From BJGV01 sp964013575 (GTDB lineage: Bacteria > Pseudomonadota > Gammaproteobacteria > Burkholderiales > Nitrosomonadaceae), in assembly GCA_964013575.1 (NCBI GenBank), contig CAXGWP010000010.1, positions 1 through 54,975 of the forward strand: a stretch of DNA of 54,975 nt, written 5' to 3'. Below the pieces are notes generated by a model. It was not told the DNA's origin, did not search any database, and worked only from the letters and a program-made list of their open reading frames with translations. Of this stretch, positions 1-5,435 are shown in pieces. The first letter of the stretch is position 1. Each line of letters begins with the position of its first letter. The position numbers were made by a program, and so were the translations under genes.

Positions 1-52
1 CGATGCCGTCAGATTTACAGTCTGATCCCTTTGACCGCTCGGGAACCCCTCC
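1..52 (-). tRNA. tRNA-Tyr (GTA), 5' part only
   Basis: The minus strand reads GGAGGGGTTCCCGAGCGG from position 52, then an anticodon arm with GTA (plus-strand bases 16-18). This is the 5' part of a class II tRNA-Tyr. The window edge cuts it inside the variable arm, so the T arm and acceptor 3' strand are missing. Acceptor, D and anticodon stems agree closely with the E. coli tyrosine tRNA as I remember it. In many proteobacteria tRNA-Tyr is followed by tRNA-Gly, tRNA-Thr and tuf, which would lie beyond the left edge (inference). Confidence 0.93.
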
Positions 53-77
53 AAATGAAACCTTTCATCAACCACGC

Positions 78-106
78 ATTATGAAGGTATTATGCTTATA
101 AGTCAA
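78..106 (-). promoter_or_regulatory. sigma-70 promoter of tRNA-Tyr
   Basis: On the minus strand TTGACT (101-106) and CATAAT (78-83) are separated by exactly 17 bases. A GC-rich discriminator (GCG) follows, typical of stable-RNA promoters under stringent control. The predicted start lies about 20 bases upstream of the mature tRNA-Tyr 5' end at 52. Spacing and orientation fit well; no experimental support. Confidence 0.75.
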
Positions 107-438
107 CGTAGTTCTAGGTTAGAATTACCCCACTATAGCTAATATCAAATCAACTAAACCAATAAAAATCAATCTTATATCTAAACCAGATGTAAAGACC
201 GCCAGGATAAGTTTCTAAAAATTCTAAAACATACAATTATTCTTTTCTAAAAAATACATATATACTTCTTTCTGATAGAAAAAATTTTTTATTATTAAAT
301 AGTTAACAGAATTTTATACTTAATCAACTAATATTTTTACATTTTTTATTGCAATCAACATCATGATTATTATAATTAGCTCATTTAAGATTCACTGCTG
401 AATAGGCATTACTTATATACATAAACATAAGGAGAAAC
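107..438. other. AT-rich intergenic, nothing recognised
   Basis: Between the tRNA-Tyr promoter and the 94-aa ORF the sequence is very AT-rich. I see no coding frame with a ribosome binding site, no tRNA and no clear hairpin. A promoter for the downstream ORF is probably here but I cannot single one out. Confidence 0.5.
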
Positions 439-723
439 ATGTTTGGATTTCCAAAATCCGAATCAAAAGGTCATAAAATAGCTGATGAATGCCTTGAGTA
501 TGGCTTAAAATTTGGGGCATTTATAAAACTTAGCAAAATACTAAGTTACATAAATTTAATGCCCTTATCTAAAGCAGTAGAATACGGATTCTATGAAAGA
601 ATAAATGAAATAATTAAGAGTGGAGAAATAACTTGCTATAGCTTCAAAGGTGGCGAAGAAGTTTTTGTACATAAAAACTATGTCACTGCATTCCAAAAGA
701 TATTAAAAAACACAAAAAAATAA
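439..723 (+). CDS. hypothetical protein, 94 aa
   Basis: I do not recognise this small basic protein. The ATG at 439 has a good Shine-Dalgarno (AAGGAG) a few bases upstream, which supports translation. The sequence has no signal peptide and no clear membrane helix, although residues 25-45 are moderately hydrophobic. It contains two cysteines (C18, C66) and a lysine-rich tail. It is followed by a hairpin-capable stretch (about 741-769) and then by the promoter and operator region of the Rrf2 regulator. Whether the two genes are functionally linked cannot be seen. It could be an orphan gene or the remnant of a longer one. Confidence 0.6.
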   Translation: MFGFPKSESKGHKIADECLEYGLKFGAFIKLSKILSYINLMPLSKAVEYGFYERINEIIKSGEITCYSFKGGEEVFVHKNYVTAFQKILKNTKK

Positions 724-744
724 AATAAGTTATAATTGAACAAG

Positions 745-762
745 TGCGACATATTGACGCGC
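745..762. repeat. 18-bp quasi-palindromic element, copy 1
   Basis: TGCGACATATTGACGCGC occurs here and, identically, at 34866-34883. Its core GCGACA-TAT-TGACGC is an inverted repeat with one mismatch per arm, as expected of an operator for a dimeric regulator. Here it overlaps the -35 of the Rrf2 gene promoter. The regulator is unknown. Confidence 0.6.
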
Positions 763-783
763 AGCTTGTTGTTATGTTATAAC
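754..783 (+). promoter_or_regulatory. sigma-70-like promoter of the Rrf2 regulator gene
   Basis: TTGACG (754-759) and TATAAC (778-783) are spaced by 18 bases, giving a start near 790, about 50 bases before the GTG at 843. The -35 lies inside an 18-bp quasi-palindrome (745-762) and the -10 lies inside a perfect 20-bp palindrome (770-789), so the promoter looks tightly regulated. Confidence 0.6.
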
Positions 784-789
784 ATAACA
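770..789. promoter_or_regulatory. perfect 20-bp palindrome over the -10, Zur-box-like
   Basis: TGTTATGTTATAACATAACA is a perfect dyad. It contains two overlapping matches (770-784 and 775-789) to the pattern TGTTAT-n3-ATAACA, which resembles the Zur (zinc uptake regulator) box I recall from Neisseria. Because it covers the -10 of the promoter for an Rrf2 gene, autoregulation by that protein is an alternative. Dyad seen directly; regulator inferred. Confidence 0.6.
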
Positions 790-842
790 TGAATTAAAAA
801 TATAAAAAACATATAACATATTGAAAATATTGGCAAACTTTC

Positions 843-1307
843 GTGATTCTTTCTCGCACATCTAAATATGCAATTAGAGCTCTTATCTATATGGCAACAC
901 AACCAGCTGGTGTTGCCATACTTAACCGTTCTATTGCTAAAGAATTAGACGTCTCACCAACCTATTTGGCAAAAATATTACAAAATTTATGTAAATTTGA
1001 TTTACTTGATTCCTTCCGAGGAAACCAAGGTGGATTCTGTTTACGAAAAAACGGAAAAAAAATTAATTTATTACAAATTATTATTATCACTGAAGGTACT
1101 AGAATACAAGAAGAATGTGTTCTAGGATTCAAAGAATGTAATAATGATAAACCCTGTTTAATGCATGAGCATTGGTCGCCTATTTTACAAGAAATAACAA
1201 GGCTGCTCAGAGAGAAAACTTTAGAAGATTTAGCTGACGAATTGAAAAAAGGTAAAAAATTAATAAATGATTATCCAGACTCTCTTGTCTCTAATCTAAA
1301 CATTTAG
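843..1307 (+). CDS. Rrf2-family Fe-S transcriptional regulator
   Basis: A 154-aa winged-helix regulator of the Rrf2 family (IscR, NsrR, RsrR). The start MILSRTSKYAIRAL is the typical family N-terminus, so the GTG at 843 is preferred although no strong ribosome binding site precedes it. The DNA-recognition helix lies around residues 29-50. Cysteines C92, C99 and C105 with H108 match the cluster-ligand layout of IscR (C92, C98, C104, H107), with one extra residue between the first two cysteines. It therefore probably binds a [2Fe-2S] or [4Fe-4S] cluster and senses iron-sulfur status, NO or oxidants. It is not beside an isc operon here. Two dyad elements overlap its promoter, consistent with autoregulation. 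The exact subfamily cannot be set by eye. Confidence 0.88.
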   Translation: MILSRTSKYAIRALIYMATQPAGVAILNRSIAKELDVSPTYLAKILQNLCKFDLLDSFRGNQGGFCLRKNGKKINLLQIIIITEGTRIQEECVLGFKECNNDKPCLMHEHWSPILQEITRLLREKTLEDLADELKKGKKLINDYPDSLVSNLNI

Positions 1308-1659
1308 ATTCCTACCCTTATCTGTAGGTACTAATCTACCAAGAATTGGTATCTGTCATAATAAATACAAACTGATAAAAATTCAGTATTAAAATAAACA
1401 ATTTGGCCATACCACACTGACCTATCTACTGTAGAACCTATACTCATCTTTCAAAAACATTCAAAAAATAATAATTAATAAAATAATTAGGTATAGAAAG
1501 AATCATAAAAAATGATTGAGAAAAATCAGCATATCCTGCATCTATCCTCAAGTTGATGAGACTCTAATAATGATAAAATTAGCCACATTTAATTTGATAC
1601 AATTATCTCTTTGAATCATACGCTGAAGCTATAAAGGAAAAACTGAAAGGATAAATAAT
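1308..1659. other. intergenic, nothing recognised
   Basis: About 350 AT-rich bases between the Rrf2 regulator and yaaA. A short CCTAC...GTAGG dyad follows the regulator stop but lacks a T-tract. A clear AAAGGA ribosome binding site for yaaA lies at the right edge. No coding frame or RNA gene is apparent. Confidence 0.45.
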
Positions 1660-2424
1660 ATGTTGATAGTAATTTCTCCAGCAAAAACTCTTGATTATGA
1701 ATCTCCTGTATCATTTAAAAAATCAACTTCTGCTTATTTTCATAACTATAGTAACAAGCTGATAGAAGTACTCAAAAAACAATCAGCCACGCAGATCAGC
1801 CATTTAATGAAAATAAGCAATAATCTTGGAGAACTTAACTACCTTCGATACCACTCATGGAACTCTAAGCCTGAATTAGGAAATGCTAGGCAAGCAATTT
1901 TAGCTTTCATGGGAGATGTATACTCCGGGCTAGATGCAAATTCATTCAGTGAAAATAATATGGTGTTTGCTCAAGAAAATTTGCGTATTCTATCTGGGCT
2001 ATATGGAATACTACGCCCTTTAGATTCTATACAGCCACATCGCTTAGAAATGGGTACTAACCTCAAAACACCTGTTGGAAAAAATTTATATGAATTCTGG
2101 GGAGAGAAACCCACTATCTCTCTTAATGAGCAGGCAAGAAAACTTAATACTAAATACTTAGTAAACCTTGCGTCTAATGAGTACTTTAAAGTAATAGATG
2201 AAAAAAAGTTGGATCCAATCGTTTTCACACCAATATTTAAGGATAAAAAAAATGGAAATTATAAAATAATTAGCTTCTATGCAAAAAAGGCTCGTGGACT
2301 AATGGCTCGTTACATAATTAAGAACCAAATTAAAGAACCAGAAGAACTTAAAAAATTTTGCTTGGATGGCTATGTATACAACGAAACCTTATCTCAGGGA
2401 AGAGATCTAATCTTTACTCGATAA
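1660..2424 (+). CDS. yaaA: peroxide stress response protein YaaA
   Basis: A 254-aa cytosolic protein of the YaaA/DUF328 family (E. coli YaaA is 258 aa). The N-terminus MLIVISPAKTLDYES is diagnostic, and the later LRILSGLYGILRPLD and LASNEYFKV segments are also family hallmarks. In E. coli YaaA is induced by OxyR during hydrogen peroxide stress and lowers free intracellular iron, limiting Fenton damage to DNA. The family binds DNA and has a cationic cleft. Start ATG 1660 follows a good AAAGGA site. It is a monocistronic gene flanked by long intergenic stretches. Its iron-sparing role fits thematically with the upstream Fe-S regulator, but no shared promoter is visible. Confidence 0.95.
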   Translation: MLIVISPAKTLDYESPVSFKKSTSAYFHNYSNKLIEVLKKQSATQISHLMKISNNLGELNYLRYHSWNSKPELGNARQAILAFMGDVYSGLDANSFSENNMVFAQENLRILSGLYGILRPLDSIQPHRLEMGTNLKTPVGKNLYEFWGEKPTISLNEQARKLNTKYLVNLASNEYFKVIDEKKLDPIVFTPIFKDKKNGNYKIISFYAKKARGLMARYIIKNQIKEPEELKKFCLDGYVYNETLSQGRDLIFTR

Positions 2425-2858
2425 AAACATTAGGTCAGATCGCTTAATTATTCACAAGGTCACGTGTTAATAACAGTTTTTTGACTCACTAATCCAAAGC
2501 AAATAACACCTATTATATCATAGTCTTATCTATTCTCCTCTACTCCTGCTTTCTCCTGTTATTTGTGGCTGAGTGTGCCAGAATTGTGCCAGAAACGTAC
2601 CAACTATTTTAACTTCACCATATTTATTTGCATCTGCACCACCACCATATTGATACCCGTATAAAATACTGACCACATATTAGTATTAGTTGATTCAAAG
2701 ATAGTTAGATTTTCTGAAACTACAAAAGCATTTACACTAAAGCTAAGGAAGCGTATAACAACCAATGGTTTTTTTTAAAATTCATACCTAATCCTGTAAC
2801 ATATGCACGCTCACGATTCATTCATTTTTCTATTGAACATTTTAAATTGAGATAATAA
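2425..2858. other. intergenic with direct repeat A and possible decayed coding
   Basis: This 434-base gap contains direct-repeat copy A (2543-2601) and AT-rich filler. On the minus strand a short open frame (2732-2821) contains ERAYVTGLGMNF, which looks like the last strand of an outer-membrane barrel. Another open stretch runs through repeat A. Both are too short to call and may be debris of an older insertion near the tRNA. Confidence 0.4.
2543..2601. repeat. direct repeat A (59 bp), pairs with 5216-5274
   Basis: Aligns without gaps to 5216-5274 with 53 of 59 bases identical. Its right half consists of 11-bp iterations starting TGTGCCA (TGTGCCAGAAT, TGTGCCAGAAA, CGTACCAACTA). Short tandem iterons next to a tRNA resemble arm-type binding sites of tyrosine integrases. 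An old duplication of part of a gene is the alternative. Confidence 0.7.
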
Positions 2859-3500
2859 ATGTCGACTTCGAAAATCATTAGTGACGTGCCATCATGGTGG
2901 CCAACATGGTTGCCAAAGTGGTTGCCTCAGGCTTTATTCGAGTCATCTATCATTTTATTTGGCATCATATTGGCATTTGCCCTAGAAGAGTGGAAAGATG
3001 ACAAAAAAACAGAAAATTTAATTGCACACTCAATCAATAATTTTGAAAATGAAATAAAACAGAATAATTCACGTATTAAAGACGTGATGATTTTCCATAA
3101 AGGAATTCAACGGCACTTGCAAAAACAAAGCTCCAAGGGGAAATTTAATTCCATTGTAAAATTTCGCAGCATCATGGACTCTATGAAGCCCATAGCACTT
3201 AGTAACAGTGCCTGGGAAACAGCTGTTGCAACAGGAGCTCTTGCACAGATGGATTTTGAACTAGTATCTGCGCTGACTCTAACCTACAACACACAAAAAC
3301 GATTCAGTGAAAATTACCGAGCAACAGTAAGAACTTTACTGACACCAAGTAGCTTAACTTCGCAAAACTTAGAACTCACCCTCCATGCCACGAGCCAATT
3401 CGTTTCAGAAGTAACTGCTCAGGAAGCAGAGTTGTCTATTTTCTATAACCAAATGCTAATGATGCTTCACTCTTACCAGTCGCCCTCACTTGGAACGTAA
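2859..3500 (+). CDS. uncharacterised membrane-anchored protein, 213 aa
   Basis: I do not recognise a named family. The N-terminus has a tryptophan/proline run (WWPTWLPKWLPQ, about residues 13-24), then one hydrophobic segment (about 27-44) ending in EEWKDDKK. The rest is hydrophilic and mostly helical. The layout suggests an inner-membrane protein with one helix and a soluble domain of about 165 residues. It is the plus-strand member of a three-gene block and its 3' end overlaps the convergent PstS-like gene by 15 bp (3486-3500). The block lies between two 59-bp direct repeats, so it may have arrived together with its neighbours. Function unknown. Confidence 0.7.
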   Translation: MSTSKIISDVPSWWPTWLPKWLPQALFESSIILFGIILAFALEEWKDDKKTENLIAHSINNFENEIKQNNSRIKDVMIFHKGIQRHLQKQSSKGKFNSIVKFRSIMDSMKPIALSNSAWETAVATGALAQMDFELVSALTLTYNTQKRFSENYRATVRTLLTPSSLTSQNLELTLHATSQFVSEVTAQEAELSIFYNQMLMMLHSYQSPSLGT

Positions 3501-3953
3501 AGGATAAGCGTCGTCAGTTGGCAATAACCCATCTATACGTAAAACTTTAATCTGATCATTGACGTTCTTATTATCGATAAAGGCAATAGAACCTGGAATC
3601 ATTGCTGCCAAATCCAAAGCCATTTCAGCATCAAATACCAATTTTGGACCGCTAGAAATCTCTCCACGAAACATCTTAGCAATCCAGTATTGTTTAAACT
3701 GATCCTCACTCATATGATAAATACGATCAAGAATCACTTCACGCTCCGCTGCAACTGGTGCTCTTACTAATAATGTAATCCGAGTATTATCTGGCCAGAA
3801 TTGTTTCTCAGCAAGAAAAATCCTTTGCAGCTGACTCATAGAAAGTTCCGAAGTTTTTGTGTCTGGATGCACCACAATAGCAATGGAACCGGCCCTTACA
3901 ATCGTGCTAGCAAGAAAGAAAATAAACAATATTGATAAGAGTATATATTTCAT
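3486..3953 (-). CDS. PstS-like periplasmic substrate-binding domain protein
   Basis: A 155-aa protein with a Sec signal peptide (residues 1-21, ending in VRAG). It resembles the short phosphate-ABC-transporter substrate-binding (PBP-like) proteins. Typical parts are VVHPDTKTSELSMSQLQRIF near the mature N-terminus, an FWPD segment and IPGSIAFIDN near the end. Full PstS proteins are about twice as long, so this is a one-lobe form with an unknown ligand. No permease or ATPase genes are nearby. Its ATG shares one base with the stop of the upstream porin-like gene (TAATG), so the two are translationally coupled. They probably act together at the cell envelope. Confidence 0.75.
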   Translation of the reverse strand: MKYILLSILFIFFLASTIVRAGSIAIVVHPDTKTSELSMSQLQRIFLAEKQFWPDNTRITLLVRAPVAAEREVILDRIYHMSEDQFKQYWIAKMFRGEISSGPKLVFDAEMALDLAAMIPGSIAFIDNKNVNDQIKVLRIDGLLPTDDAYPLRSK

Positions 3954-5125
3954 TACTTAGCCATGGCCTTTGCACGTTGTATAATTCGATTAACGTCAAG
4001 TACGAGTGAAACCTGGAACCAGAATGCTGTACTACGCTCCCTACCTTGATATTTTTCGTTACGCACCTCTGCCTTCAAAGCTACATTTTGTAAAGCATCC
4101 CACCTCACACCACCTAATACTCCATCATAATCCAGCTTACTCGAGCCAAGTAAAGGGTTATTTCTAGAAACATCAATGTACTCAACTCGGAAATAAGGTT
4201 TAAATTTAGAGCCGGCAAAAGGTAGTCGGTAAGCAAGCTGCCCATAGACTGAATTAACGTGGCCATTTGATATATCCGAATCATGGAGGGAATGCGTATA
4301 CTCTATAAGAACCTCAGGTGCCTCATTAAGGAGCACAAAATATCCATTAAAAATAGCCTCATCCACCCTGTGTATACCCCCAGCAGTTACGGCTTTATTA
4401 AAAAGGGCACCAGTTCCTACCTCAAACCTATATCGGCCTGTTGATCGATAAGATGCGCCTACAATCGCAGCAGCACGGTCGTTAATACTATTAAAATTAT
4501 TTCGTACATCGTTTATTTTATTAGAACGTGCGTTACCAAACCCTACTCGATAGGAAAAATTTGAAGAGCCAATATTTCCTTCTAATAAACCACCAACAAA
4601 ATGAATGGGCACAATTTTACTGCCAAATTTCATCGCAATTGGCCGATCGACGGTTGTCTGTAACCAGCCACCATGGTGAAATGCCGAATTCCAGTAACCA
4701 AGTGGCGTATGGTAGCGCCCTAATGATAGTTTAAAATGATCAGAATAATTGAGACGTGCGATCAAACGTTCTACTTCAAAGCTTAGATGATCACTGCCAT
4801 GTTTTCGTGTTGACGTTAGCTCAGTAAGAATGCTAAAGCGATTTAAAATATTCAATTGAAAATGACCAGCAGCCTGGTTTTTAGCGAATCCATCGTCACC
4901 CATATTTTCGCGCACACGGAAATCCGACGTGTTAAAAATGGTGGCGTTTATTTTTACCGGTGAATCTGAATGGTCAAATAAGCCTACAGCTTTCCGAACG
5001 AAATCCTCATGACCACGATATGGTAATTGATTATCCAGATGCTGTTGCGCAAATAATTCTCCTGAGCAAATATATAGCGGAAGAAATAAGGCACATAACC
5101 TAACCCATTTAAAATTTAATTGCAT
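3953..5125 (-). CDS. porin-like outer-membrane beta-barrel protein
   Basis: A 390-aa protein with a signal peptide (residues 1-26, ending in LFAQQ) and alternating hydrophobic/polar strands throughout, such as FQLNILNRFSILTEL and GQLAYRLPFAG. This is typical of an outer-membrane barrel. The C-terminus (STAFWFQVSLVLDV, then a short basic tail) does not end in the usual aromatic residue. GAGAG at a normal distance precedes ATG 5125. It is first in a two-gene minus-strand unit with the PstS-like protein. The pairing suggests uptake or sensing of a small anion, but the substrate cannot be read from sequence. Confidence 0.72.
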   Translation of the reverse strand: MQLNFKWVRLCALFLPLYICSGELFAQQHLDNQLPYRGHEDFVRKAVGLFDHSDSPVKINATIFNTSDFRVRENMGDDGFAKNQAAGHFQLNILNRFSILTELTSTRKHGSDHLSFEVERLIARLNYSDHFKLSLGRYHTPLGYWNSAFHHGGWLQTTVDRPIAMKFGSKIVPIHFVGGLLEGNIGSSNFSYRVGFGNARSNKINDVRNNFNSINDRAAAIVGASYRSTGRYRFEVGTGALFNKAVTAGGIHRVDEAIFNGYFVLLNEAPEVLIEYTHSLHDSDISNGHVNSVYGQLAYRLPFAGSKFKPYFRVEYIDVSRNNPLLGSSKLDYDGVLGGVRWDALQNVALKAEVRNEKYQGRERSTAFWFQVSLVLDVNRIIQRAKAMAK

Positions 5126-5215
5126 TTATTACTCTCACTGTAGTACTTCCCAAAAAATTAAATAGCGGATTCTACTCGAATACAAATAATTCTCAAAATA
5201 TTATAACAATCTGGT

Positions 5216-5274
5216 CTCCTGCTTTTTCCTATTATTTGTAGCTGAGTGTGCCAGAATTGTGCCAAAAATGTGCC
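5216..5274. repeat. direct repeat B (59 bp), pairs with 2543-2601
   Basis: Second copy of the 59-bp repeat, 53/59 identical to copy A in the same orientation. It carries three 11-bp iterons: TGTGCCAGAAT, TGTGCCAAAAA, TGTGCCAAAAA. It lies about 50 bases past the 3' end of the CAU tRNA, a usual place for integrase-related sites. Confidence 0.7.
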
Positions 5275-5284
5275 AAAAAGACAA

Positions 5285-5313
5285 AGAGGCTACACCTGAA
5301 TGATGTAACCTCT
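5285..5313 (-). terminator. rho-independent terminator downstream of the CAU tRNA
   Basis: On the minus strand AGAGGTTACA pairs with TGTAGCCTCT around a 9-base loop (one mismatch) and is followed by TTGTCTTTTT. It lies eight bases past the tRNA 3' end and probably ends the tRNA transcript. Confidence 0.7.
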
Positions 5314-5321
5314 TATTTTAA

Positions 5322-5398
<77 letters not shown>

Positions 5399-5416
5399 TC
5401 TAAAATAAAATCATAA

Positions 5417-5435
5417 AATAATTCTTCTAATTATT
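5417..5435 (-). terminator. weak hairpin at the rpoD stop
   Basis: AATAATT and AATTATT form a 7-bp AT-only stem around CTTCT, overlapping the rpoD stop codon. On the minus strand T-rich sequence follows. The stem is weak, so read-through into the tRNA on the same strand is possible. Confidence 0.35.

Noticed and set aside
741..769. CAAGTGCG/CGCAGCTTG hairpin as a terminator of the 94-aa gene
   Set aside because: The stem can form with one bulge, but the region also contains the repeated 18-bp element and the -35 of the next gene. Evidence for termination is weaker than for regulation.
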